In this document: positions 5,492 to 11,187 of the stretch, piece by piece | Position numbering within the stretch: the stretch's first letter is position 1 | Layout of the letters: every line of letters begins with the position of its first letter | Origin: an uncultured Bacteroidales bacterium | GTDB taxonomy: Bacteria; Bacteroidota; Bacteroidia; Bacteroidales; Bacteroidaceae | Length of the DNA: 11,187 bases | Reading direction: 5' to 3' | Assembly: GCA_937906165.1 (NCBI GenBank) | Contig: CALCYA010000033.1 | Span: forward strand, 1 to 11,187 | Position numbers and translations under genes: made by a program | Notes under the pieces: model-generated | What the model was told of the DNA's origin: nothing | Database searches by the model: none | What the model saw: the letters and a program-made list of their open reading frames with translations, nothing else

Positions 5492-6370
5492 ATGAAGCGT
5501 TATTTTCCTCCTTCAGAATTGCTCATCGAGCCCAACGGAGCAATCTATCACTTGGGAGTAAAACCGGAACAGTTGGCAGAGAAGATTATCCTTGTAGGTG
5601 ACCCCAACCGCGTGCCGTTGGTGGCATCGTATTTCAGTGAACAGGAGTGTGATGTGCAGCACCGCGAGTTCCGCACCATCACCGGCACCTACAAAGGCAA
5701 GCGCATAAGCGTGGTGGGTACAGGCATTGGCTGTGACAACATCGATATTGTTGTGAATGAGCTCGATGCACTGGCAAATATCGATTTTGGGACACGTTAT
5801 GAGAAGGAGCAGTTCCGTCAGCTGCAGATGGTGCGCATAGGCACCTGTGGAGGCTTGCAGGAATACACTCCTATAGGCTCATATATATGCTCGGTGAAGT
5901 CAGTGGGCTTCGATGGCCTGCTGAACTTCTATGCCGGGCGTAATGAGGTGTGCGACCTTCCAATGGAGCGTGCGTTGCTCAATCACTTGGGGTGGAGCGG
6001 TAATATGTGCCAGCCGGCACCGTATGTCATAGCGGCCGACGAGGAGCTCGTTGGGCGCATTGCCAAGGATGATATGGTGCGTGGTGTTACGGTGGCTTGT
6101 GGAGGCTTTTTCGGGCCTCAGGGACGCCGTTTGCGAGTGCCTCTTGCCGACCCTCGCCAGAACGAGAAGATAGAGTCGTTCGAGTACCTTGGAGAGCGCA
6201 TCACCAACTTCGAGATGGAGAGCTCTGCTCTTGCAGGTCTTTCTGCCTTGATGGGACACAAGGCTGTGACAGTGTGCCTGGTAATAGCCAACCGCCGCGC
6301 CAAGGAAGCCAATGTTGATTACAACGCCAAGATGAACGAGTTGATACAGACCGTGCTTGAACGGATTTAA
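5492..6370 (+). CDS. nucleoside phosphorylase, uridine phosphorylase-like
   Basis: The 292-residue protein belongs to the PNP/UDP phosphorylase superfamily. GDPNR at 36-40 and RIGTCG at 115-120 form the phosphate site, GTGIGCDNIDIVVNELDAL lies at 77-95, and NFEMESSAL at 239-247 is the ribose-binding Glu-Met-Glu signature. F206, Q210 and R212 in GFFGPQGRR have the same spacing as F162, Q166 and R168 that recognise the pyrimidine in E. coli uridine phosphorylase. This favours uridine cleavage to uracil and ribose-1-phosphate over purine nucleosides. It is somewhat longer than E. coli Udp (253 residues), with an extended N-terminus. I chose the ATG at 5492; an in-frame GTG at 5480 would add four residues. 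It lies 59 bases after floA in the same direction, so read-through past the hairpin is likely. Confidence 0.9.
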   Translation: MKRYFPPSELLIEPNGAIYHLGVKPEQLAEKIILVGDPNRVPLVASYFSEQECDVQHREFRTITGTYKGKRISVVGTGIGCDNIDIVVNELDALANIDFGTRYEKEQFRQLQMVRIGTCGGLQEYTPIGSYICSVKSVGFDGLLNFYAGRNEVCDLPMERALLNHLGWSGNMCQPAPYVIAADEELVGRIAKDDMVRGVTVACGGFFGPQGRRLRVPLADPRQNEKIESFEYLGERITNFEMESSALAGLSALMGHKAVTVCLVIANRRAKEANVDYNAKMNELIQTVLERI

Positions 6371-6421
6371 CGTGTAACGTTTAACAAGTAAAGTTCCCGA
6401 GGGCTTTAGAGACGATAAGGT

Positions 6422-6460
6422 GCTCCCTTAAGATAGGGGAGCTCCGCAAAGCGGTGAGGG
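6422..6460. repeat. REP-like double hairpin
   Basis: GCTCCC at 6422-6427 pairs with GGGAGC at 6437-6442. Immediately after, CCGC at 6444-6447 pairs with GCGG at 6451-6454 around AAA, with CTC/GAG able to extend the stem imperfectly. Such GC-rich paired hairpins between genes are typical of interspersed palindromic repeats. Genome copies cannot be counted from this window. Confidence 0.45.
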
Positions 6461-6570
6461 TATGTTTTGTTATCTGCCGCTTGTGGTGGAGGAGTTTGAA
6501 GATGGAGCCTAAATTGAGCTTTCCGTTTTAACACCACTTTGTGGAATTGAAACTGGGCAACACTCGCTGT

Positions 6571-6595
6571 GCAATTGCAAGCAAGCTTGCATTGC
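6571..6595. repeat. imperfect inverted repeat
   Basis: GCAA(T)TGCAAGC and GCTTGCATTGC flank a two-base centre AA, giving eleven pairs with one bulged T (6575). The centre AGCAAGCTT is shared with the small hairpin in tandem repeat copy B (862-870), which suggests a common repeat family. Confidence 0.5.
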
Positions 6596-6632
6596 GCTCG
6601 TTTGCACAAGTTTTCCGCTTTCCGTTTGAACA

Positions 6633-6654
6633 GCGCCTACTAAGGACTCTAAAG
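6633..6654. repeat. interspersed intergenic motif, copy 2 (inverted)
   Basis: This is the reverse complement of the motif at 351-372, with 19 of 22 positions identical, beginning GCGCC and containing TAAGGACTCTAAAG. Both copies lie in gene-free gaps. Confidence 0.5.
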
Positions 6655-6694
6655 ACCCTATAACCCGGCGCTTAAAAATGATTTATAACAAATT

Positions 6695-6723
6695 AAGCAA
6701 CAAGGCATTGTGTCTTGTTGCTT
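6695..6723 (+). promoter_or_regulatory. hairpin in the mnmE leader
   Basis: AAGCAACAAG at 6695-6704 and CTTGTTGCTT at 6714-6723 form a perfect 10-bp stem with a 9-nt loop, ending 18 bases before the mnmE ATG. The stem leaves the ribosome landing zone (GATAAATGGAATAACC) free. It could be an mRNA stability or control element, or an operator dyad. No T-run follows, so it is not a clear terminator. Confidence 0.6.
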
Positions 6724-6741
6724 TGATAAATGGAATAACCA

Positions 6742-8160
6742 ATGAGTGAAACAATTTGCGCGCTGGCAACAGCCCAGGGCGGAGCAATCAATGTGATAAG
6801 GATTTCCGGTGAAAAGGCAATAGAGATTGTCTCCCAAATTTTTACTCCAAAGGGTGGAGTGCCGCTTGAACAAAGGAAATCCCACACCGTGATATTCGGT
6901 GACTTATGCACCAATGGTACCGAGGTCCTTGACGAGGTGCTCGTCACTCTCATGCGCGCTCCGCACAGCTATACCGGTGAAGAGAGTGTCGAGATAAGCT
7001 GCCATGCATCGGCATACATCACACAGCAGATACTGTTGAGTCTCCTTGACCTTGGCGCACGTCAGGCCGAGCCCGGAGAGTTCACCATGCGCGCGTTCCT
7101 CAACGGCAAGATGGACCTCAGCCGTGCCGAGGCTGTGGCCGACCTTGTCTCCTCTACATCACGTGCTGCCCACCGCCTGGCAATGAACCAGCTAAAGGGA
7201 GGTTTCAGCCAAGAGTTAGGTGCTCTGCGCAACAAACTGCTGAAGCTCACCTCGCTCATGGAGCTCGAACTCGATTTCAGCGAAGAAGATGTAGAGTTCG
7301 CCGACCGTACCGAGTTGTTGCAGCTATGTGACGAGGTAGACAGTGTCATGTCCCGTCTTGCTTCATCCTTTAGTGTAGGCAACGCCGTTAAAAACGGTGT
7401 GCCAGTGGCAATTGTGGGTGAGACAAACACCGGCAAGAGCACCCTGCTGAACGCTCTTCTGCGCGAGGACAGAGCCATTGTGAGCGATATATGCGGTACC
7501 ACCCGCGATACGATAGAAGGCCTTATGACCCTCAGCGGCGTATCGTTCCGCTTCATAGATACCGCCGGCCTGCGCGAGACACACGACGTAGTAGAGCGCA
7601 TGGGTATAGAGCGCACCCTCGAGCAGCTTGCAAAATCCTCCATAGCCCTGTGGCTCATAGACCCCACAGCCGACAAAGGACAGATAGAAGAACTCGCCAA
7701 GAAGCTCCTTCCCGTGTGCCGCGATAAGAAACTCGCCGTGCTCGTCAACAAATGCGACATTGTAGACCCCATAACCCTCTCAAACGCAATGGAGTGGGGC
7801 GCACAGATGGTCGCGAAGTATGGTGAGAGTGTAGAGTGGAACCCACGTGATTTGTGGGCTATATCCGCCCGCCAGGGTACCAATCTCGACAGGCTGGAAG
7901 AGTTCCTTGTGCGCAGCTCCGCCATGCCTTCAATAGCAGCAGGCGACGTCGTAGTCACCAACGTAAGACACTACGAAGCCCTCGTCCGCGCCCTTGAGAA
8001 TATCAGGGAAGTAAAGCAAAGCCTCGCAGACGGCATCAGTGGCGACTTAGTCAGCGAACCCCTCCGCGCCGCCATCCGGAATTTGTCCGAAATTCTTGGC
8101 GAAGTGACAAGCGATGAGATTTTAGGCAATATCTTCGCCAATTTTTGCATAGGGAAGTAA
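6742..8160 (+). CDS. mnmE: tRNA modification GTPase MnmE
   Basis: The 472-residue protein has the standard MnmE plan. The N-terminal tetrahydrofolate-binding domain (1-120) begins with TICALATAQGGAINVIRISG. A helical domain follows, with a GTPase inserted at about 220-395 and a C-terminal CIGK (469-472) carrying the catalytic-site cysteine. GTPase motifs are GETNTGKST at 226-234 (N229 equals the potassium-binding Asn; the usual Pro is Thr), TTRDTIEG at 253-260, DTAGLRET at 273-280 and NKCD at 336-339. With MnmG it installs the carboxymethylaminomethyl-type group at wobble uridine 34 of tRNAs. Length and start (ATG 6742) fit the family. A hairpin precedes it. The gene downstream is an AT-rich accessory gene 64 bases away. 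Confidence 0.97.
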   Translation: MSETICALATAQGGAINVIRISGEKAIEIVSQIFTPKGGVPLEQRKSHTVIFGDLCTNGTEVLDEVLVTLMRAPHSYTGEESVEISCHASAYITQQILLSLLDLGARQAEPGEFTMRAFLNGKMDLSRAEAVADLVSSTSRAAHRLAMNQLKGGFSQELGALRNKLLKLTSLMELELDFSEEDVEFADRTELLQLCDEVDSVMSRLASSFSVGNAVKNGVPVAIVGETNTGKSTLLNALLREDRAIVSDICGTTRDTIEGLMTLSGVSFRFIDTAGLRETHDVVERMGIERTLEQLAKSSIALWLIDPTADKGQIEELAKKLLPVCRDKKLAVLVNKCDIVDPITLSNAMEWGAQMVAKYGESVEWNPRDLWAISARQGTNLDRLEEFLVRSSAMPSIAAGDVVVTNVRHYEALVRALENIREVKQSLADGISGDLVSEPLRAAIRNLSEILGEVTSDEILGNIFANFCIGK

Positions 8161-8224
8161 TTTATTGAATAATATGTATATATAATGTCTTGTTGCGCTG
8201 TGTTGATAATGTAGATAAATTGAA

Positions 8225-9226
8225 ATGAGAAATTTATTATATTACCCATATATAAGTCTTCCGCATACAGATTGGACTATGAGGGCTTTGCTTTATTATG
8301 ACAACGTTGGCGCTATTGTTCCAATGCAATATTTCTATAATCCGGAGTTGTATGAACCGTTCATGCGTGAGATGATACGAAATGAACTGATAATTCCTAT
8401 TGAACCAATGGCGGTACTTGAACGTCCTTGGGAAATTTTGCAACCTTTTCTTGAATATATATCTTGTAATTCAAAATTAATTGACAGGCGCAGACAAAAT
8501 TTTCATAGGATTATTTCTCGGAAGGAGTACATGAATATAGGAACTTGCGTTAAAATACATAATGGAAAATTTGATTATAATGTTCTGAATGAAATTACCC
8601 AAATGGGATTGGCGAAAAGGCTTGACTATAATTGGTTCCAAGTAGAAGCAAATACTGCACACGAACTTATGACATACTTGGCAAGTGTTGTATCCAACAG
8701 TATTGGGTATTTGCCCGCTACGGATAGAATAGATAAAAGTAGCTTTTCAGCAACATATCTGCGAAATCAGGACATTGAATTGCGCGCAAGGCAGTACAAA
8801 AGAGATATGATACTCAAGAATCTTATCCCATGTCCTAAAAGTATAGATATATATAATCTTAGACGATTCAAGGACGAGTATCGCGACTTGCTGGAAACTT
8901 TTAGAAATAAAGTGGAATTGTTGGTCCTTAATCCCGTCATAACTCCAGAATCCCCATTGTTTGCTGAAACTCTTAATGATATGAAGTCGACAAAAGAGGA
9001 ACTGGTTGCAAGAATGAATGAAAGTCGTTTAGGTGATATTATTTTTGTAACGGTATGTGGTGTGATTTCTGCAGGCCTTGGATTTATTGCAGAGCCGACT
9101 ACCGGGGCGATACCGGGCCTTCTCAATGCGATTTATTCAGCTTGCCAAATCGAAAAACCGGAAAATATAACAGACCAGACCGGATTGAAATATTTGGCTT
9201 TGGTTGATAAAAGGTTAAGGAAATAA
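8225..9226 (+). CDS. uncharacterised protein resembling the DUF6236 family
   Basis: The 333-residue protein opens with LLYYPYISLPHTDWTMRALL and YDNVGAIVP (4-33). The pattern YYPxI-x-P-xxxW-xxxALLYxD-xxxxIVP resembles the N-terminus of DUF6236 proteins as I remember them; no search was possible. The middle (about 40-265) is charged and helical, with basic patches such as DRRRQNFHRIISRK (87-100) and LRARQYKRD. Near the end, two hydrophobic Gly-rich stretches (271-288 and 291-307, around the turn AEPTTGA) could form a membrane hairpin or a buried helical pair. No catalytic motif is evident. Codons are clearly more AT-rich than in mnmE (many ata, ttt, aat), which suggests horizontal acquisition. 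The ATG at 8225 has an A-rich leader. No partner gene in the same operon is intact. Confidence 0.75.
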   Translation: MRNLLYYPYISLPHTDWTMRALLYYDNVGAIVPMQYFYNPELYEPFMREMIRNELIIPIEPMAVLERPWEILQPFLEYISCNSKLIDRRRQNFHRIISRKEYMNIGTCVKIHNGKFDYNVLNEITQMGLAKRLDYNWFQVEANTAHELMTYLASVVSNSIGYLPATDRIDKSSFSATYLRNQDIELRARQYKRDMILKNLIPCPKSIDIYNLRRFKDEYRDLLETFRNKVELLVLNPVITPESPLFAETLNDMKSTKEELVARMNESRLGDIIFVTVCGVISAGLGFIAEPTTGAIPGLLNAIYSACQIEKPENITDQTGLKYLALVDKRLRK

Positions 9227-9256
9227 TCAACAATTCTATGCTTCTGTATTCACAAG

Positions 9257-9559
9257 GGAAGTTTTGATATCTATATCCGCTTCTGGGAGTACAGCAAGGG
9301 TGTAGGCAACTACCCCGACTGGAGTATCATCATCGCCCGTTGCGAGTTCCGCGATGAACTGCGAGAGCACCGCTTCGAACTCCTCAAAGACCTTGTACGA
9401 TTCTTCAAGGAGTATATGCCCCGCTACGGGTATAAACACCTCTGCACCGAGGATGACGACTACAAGTATTACCAAACGCTCAACCTTCCCTGCATCAAAC
9501 GCGGCTTTATGGGACGCCATTGCAACTATGGAGCACTGCTGAAGGATATTGATGTTTAA
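9257..9559 (+). pseudogene. 3' remnant of an unidentified gene
   Basis: An open frame with no start codon runs into TAA at 9557-9559. It is in frame with, and directly behind, the stop of the previous gene at 9224-9226. From about 9257 it reads as convincing protein (FDIYIRFWEY, NYPDWSIIIARCEFRDEL, KDLVRFFKEYMPRYGYKHLC, GRHCNYGALLKDIDV), about 100 residues with four cysteines. Third codon positions are GC-rich (ttc, aag, cgc, gac), unlike the AT-rich gene before it. It looks like the C-terminus of a gene whose 5' part was lost or replaced when the preceding accessory gene arrived. I do not recognise the family. The opposite-strand frame over the same bases has poor protein character. Confidence 0.65.
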
Positions 9560-9588
9560 CGGTTGAAGCAACCTTAGAATGTGAGAGT

Positions 9589-9646
9589 CCCATTTGTCCG
9601 AAGGTATCCAAATTTTTCGGATAGTATCGGACAAATGGGTTTCTTT
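9589..9646 (+). terminator. large stem-loop, probable terminator of the remnant gene
   Basis: CCCATTTGTCCGA at 9589-9601 pairs perfectly with TCGGACAAATGGG at 9627-9639 (13 bp). Inside, TATCC at 9605-9609 pairs with GGATA at 9619-9623 across a symmetrical internal loop. A T-rich tail (TTTCTTT at 9640-9646) follows. It starts 30 bases after the remnant's stop codon and fits a plus-strand intrinsic terminator, although the long interior is unusual. Confidence 0.6.
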
Positions 9647-9825
9647 GTGTATTAGGATTGACAAGTGTACTCCCTCATCAGAGACATCTACAGAGCATTT
9701 TCCCGAGGGTATTAGAATTTAATCATGAGATATAATATCTTATAATATCAGTTAGGACTATAGATTTGTTATATTACTCAAAAATGTCTCGATGGGGCTG
9801 ACCCCAAAGCCTTATTTTTGAACGA

Positions 9826-9861
9826 GCAATCCCCGCTAGAGTACATTCTAACGGGGATTGC
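9826..9861. terminator. strong hairpin downstream of the phosphoesterase gene
   Basis: GCAATCCCCG at 9826-9835 and CGGGGATTGC at 9852-9861 pair perfectly. The stem continues after one C/A mismatch with TAGA/TCTA, leaving a 6-nt loop. It lies 47 bases past the stop of the minus-strand gene. Neither side has a good T-run, so it is probably a 3'-end stabiliser or part of a compound terminator. Confidence 0.5.
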
Positions 9862-9870
9862 ATTCTATGC

Positions 9871-9887
9871 AAAAAGACTTTTGAGTC
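9871..9887 (-). terminator. small terminator-like hairpin
   Basis: Read on the minus strand, GACT-CAAA-AGTC is followed by five T residues, 21 bases beyond the stop codon of the phosphoesterase gene. The 4-bp stem is short, so termination would be weak alone. Together with the stronger hairpin just beyond it, it could form a compound terminator. Confidence 0.35.
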
Positions 9888-9907
9888 ATCCTCATCGGTT
9901 ATTGTAT

Positions 9908-10672
9908 CTATATCTCAATAAATTTACCTCCATCAAAGCTACCAAGATGCTCACCATAGACCACATAGCCAAGCTGATTGCAGACGAGGCGTGTATTACC
10001 AATAGTTGCCTCCTCATTGGCGTGCGAATGTCCGAAAATCCACACATCGATACGGCTATCTGCGATGAAGTTGCCCAACTCAGTTGCAAATGCACTATTG
10101 AGCAGGCTGCCTTTATGCTGCGGAGCCACGACTGCCAACGATGGCAGATGATGCGTTACTACCACAATATGCTCTGCCGTACTCGCGGCTACACTCTGTT
10201 TAATGAAAGACAAGCACTTTTGATGTTCGGTATTAAAATCATCGGTAGTAAACCTACGACCGCCATATCGTATCTGCCTAAAGTCGTTCATACCTCGACT
10301 TACAAAATACTCATCCTGAGGTTGGATATGTGACCACAGAGTAGAGAGGATAAAGTCCGTATCATCAATGCGTACCACCATGTTCTGATAGTAGTGTACA
10401 TTAGGCAGTATCTTACGGCTCCAACTATCGCCATAGGCTAATACATCGCCATTACCATAAAACTCGTGATTACCTGGCACCAACAACACTTCTCGATAGT
10501 TTGCCGATGCCCACTTCCAAAACTTCATATTGGGTAAAGTCTTGTCTCGCAAGTAACCTATATCACCAGCGAAGACTAACACATCACCAGTAACCTCAAA
10601 CGGCATACTCTTTATAAATCTTGAATTATCTGACAATTCCAAATGTATATCAGATGCGTATTGTATCCTCAT
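9908..10672 (-). CDS. calcineurin-like metallophosphoesterase
   Basis: The 254-residue protein contains the full set of metal-binding motifs of the calcineurin-like phosphoesterase superfamily: SDIHLE (D8, H10), GDIG (D37), PGNHEFYG (N68, H69), THHLPS (H174, H175) and the terminal GHSH at 214-217. These ligands build a two-metal centre that hydrolyses phosphomonoesters or diesters; the substrate cannot be told. There is no signal peptide or membrane segment, so it is cytoplasmic. The ATG at 10670-10672 is preceded by AGGAG at ideal spacing. The gene lies 15 bases after the stop of the coiled-coil gene upstream and is clearly in the same operon. Such stand-alone phosphoesterases are frequent in accessory regions and phages. 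Confidence 0.92.
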   Translation of the reverse strand: MRIQYASDIHLELSDNSRFIKSMPFEVTGDVLVFAGDIGYLRDKTLPNMKFWKWASANYREVLLVPGNHEFYGNGDVLAYGDSWSRKILPNVHYYQNMVVRIDDTDFILSTLWSHIQPQDEYFVSRGMNDFRQIRYGGRRFTTDDFNTEHQKCLSFIKQSVAASTAEHIVVVTHHLPSLAVVAPQHKGSLLNSAFATELGNFIADSRIDVWIFGHSHANEEATIGNTRLVCNQLGYVVYGEHLGSFDGGKFIEI

Positions 10673-10681
10673 ATAACTTAT

Positions 10682-10686
10682 CTCCT
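10682..10686 (-). promoter_or_regulatory. Shine-Dalgarno of the phosphoesterase gene
   Basis: On the minus strand AGGAG lies 9 bases before the ATG and begins directly after the preceding gene's TAA (10688-10690). Strong Shine-Dalgarno sequences are absent from the other genes in this window, so this one stands out and suggests a different origin or a high translation rate. Confidence 0.75.
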
Positions 10687-10687
10687 C

Positions 10688-11187
10688 TTAACATTTTGTA
10701 TAAACCAATTCGTAATCCTCAGCATTAGACTTGTTATCCAATATACCCTTTGCAAAATAGAACTTGTTATACAGGTATTGCGTGTTTTCAAGCTCTTCTT
10801 CCAAGTAGTCTATGCTTTCATTACAGTTATCTATTTCCTCGCTGATTTTCTCGTATAGATCTACATTTGCCTTGACTATGCGTGCCTCCAACTTTGCTAT
10901 AGTCTCTTTATTCTTTGCAATGCTCTTTTTGTTAAACTCTATTTCTTCATTATAGAACTCTAAAACCTCATCCAGCAACTCTGTGGTCATTATTTTTGGT
11001 AGGGGGCTCCAATGGAGTATATCCAAATGGCGACTTGGAGTAGTAGAAAGATGAAACAGTTCACAACCGAAAGACTTGCGAACATTCTTATTGTATTCAT
11101 CGACCTCATGGATAGCTGCCATTATCTCATCATTTGATAAGTTTCTCGTTTCCTCAAAGGATGGATGTTCTCTATAATCTAATAAAG
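10688..11187 (-). CDS. unidentified coiled-coil protein (5' end beyond the window)
   Basis: The frame is open from the right edge of the window, beyond the first in-frame ATG at 11122, with readable protein (LLDYREHPSFEETRNLSNDE). The true start is therefore probably outside, and at least 165 residues are visible. After a mixed N-terminal part containing SFGCELFHLSTTPSRHLDIL, a long charged heptad-like helix occupies roughly the next 70 residues (EFNKKSIAKNKETIAKLEAR, EEIDNCNESIDYLEEELENT). The tail is YNKFYFAKGILDNKSN. I do not recognise the family. It has no membrane segment in the visible part. It is co-transcribed with the metallophosphoesterase, with a 15-base gap, so the two probably act in one process. 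Confidence 0.75.
   Translation of the reverse strand, partial: LLDYREHPSFEETRNLSNDEIMAAIHEVDEYNKNVRKSFGCELFHLSTTPSRHLDILHWSPLPKIMTTELLDEVLEFYNEEIEFNKKSIAKNKETIAKLEARIVKANVDLYEKISEEIDNCNESIDYLEEELENTQYLYNKFYFAKGILDNKSNAEDYELVYTKC

Larger units (their letters stand above)
6371..6741. other. 371-bp repeat-rich intergenic region, no gene
   Basis: There is no convincing gene here. A 67-codon minus-strand frame (6406-6609) has low-complexity translation typical of read-through of interspersed repeats. The region contains a two-hairpin REP-like block (6422-6460), a 16-base direct repeat with one mismatch (6518-6533 and 6617-6632), an imperfect hairpin (6571-6595), an inverted copy of the 351-372 motif (6633-6654) and the mnmE leader hairpin (6695-6723). 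Confidence 0.7.
9647..9907. other. gene-free AT-rich spacer with hairpins
   Basis: No gene is supported here. A short stretch at 9668-9715 reads YSLIRDIYRAFSRGY in one frame but is bounded by stops. Visible structures are TGGGG/CCCCA around CTGA (9793-9806), the long hairpin at 9826-9861 and a small terminator-like hairpin at 9871-9887. The spacer separates a plus-strand remnant from a converging minus-strand operon. Confidence 0.6.

Noticed and set aside
6406..6609. 67-codon minus-strand open frame before mnmE
   Set aside because: It is built from REP-like hairpins and short repeats, with repeat-type translation and no plausible start context.
7062..7961. 299-codon minus-strand open frame inside mnmE
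   Set aside because: It is a long Ser/Arg-rich antisense shadow of a GC-rich gene with unmistakable MnmE motifs on the plus strand.
8186..8196. TGTCTTGTTGC shared with the mnmE leader hairpin (6711-6721), considered as flanking repeats of mnmE
   Set aside because: About fifteen 11-base matches are expected by chance among all position pairs in a window this long, and the flanks do not align.
9236..9664. 142-codon minus-strand open frame
   Set aside because: It is antisense to the 9257-9559 remnant. The plus-strand reading has better codon bias and protein character, and the minus frame runs through the 9589-9639 hairpin.
9818..10333. 171-codon plus-strand open frame
   Set aside because: It is antisense to the metallophosphoesterase, whose full motif set proves the minus strand is coding.
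1..11187. CRISPR arrays, tRNA or rRNA genes, and complete insertion sequences
   Set aside because: No regularly spaced repeat array, no cloverleaf or CCA-type tRNA end, and no transposase or integrase frame was found on either strand.

Overview
The window looks like chromosomal DNA from a Bacteroidales bacterium (Bacteroides/Prevotella-type; genus not resolvable by eye). The pointers are: Bacteroidota-style -7 boxes of the TAnnTTTG form upstream of genes; start sites mostly lacking a clear Shine-Dalgarno and preceded by A-rich leaders; a PD40/TPR periplasmic protein next to NfeD and FloA; and intergenic spaces full of short repeats and hairpins of the sort common in this order.

Layout. 1-55 is the 3' end of an unidentified gene. 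56-980 is about 0.9 kb without a convincing gene. It holds two terminator-like hairpins, a possible small transcript, and a tandem pair of 141-bp repeats, one copy of which is split by a 256-bp MITE-like insertion with 17-bp inverted ends and a TTA target duplication. 981-2123 (minus strand) is a two-gene operon: a TtcA-like tRNA 2-thiocytidine synthetase followed by a small four-helix membrane protein of the DUF486/DMT family. Divergent from it, 2389-6370 (plus strand) carries a secreted TPR/PD40/coiled-coil protein, an NfeD-family membrane protein, the flotillin-like FloA and a uridine-phosphorylase-like enzyme. A 21-bp tandem repeat lies before floA and a hairpin lies after it. A 371-bp repeat-filled gap precedes mnmE (6742-8160), which has a perfect 10-bp hairpin 18 nt before its start codon.

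After mnmE the character changes. 8225-9226 is an AT-rich accessory gene resembling the uncharacterised DUF6236 group. It is followed by a GC-richer open frame with no start (9257-9559) that looks like the 3' remnant of a disrupted gene. 9560-9907 is non-coding and carries several hairpins. On the minus strand, entering from the right edge, is a two-gene unit: an unidentified coiled-coil protein (5' end outside the window) and a calcineurin-like metallophosphoesterase behind a strong ribosome binding site.

How the genes fit together. TtcA and MnmE both modify tRNA (C32 thiolation and wobble-U34 modification). NfeD and FloA are a well-known pair of membrane-microdomain proteins, and the upstream secreted PD40 protein may be a Bacteroidota-specific partner. 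The phosphorylase salvages nucleosides. The segment from 8161 onward is accessory. Its most open questions are the DUF6236-like gene inserted behind mnmE, a known island hotspot in other bacteria, and the coiled-coil/phosphoesterase pair. I do not see a complete new defence or mobile system; these are candidates only.
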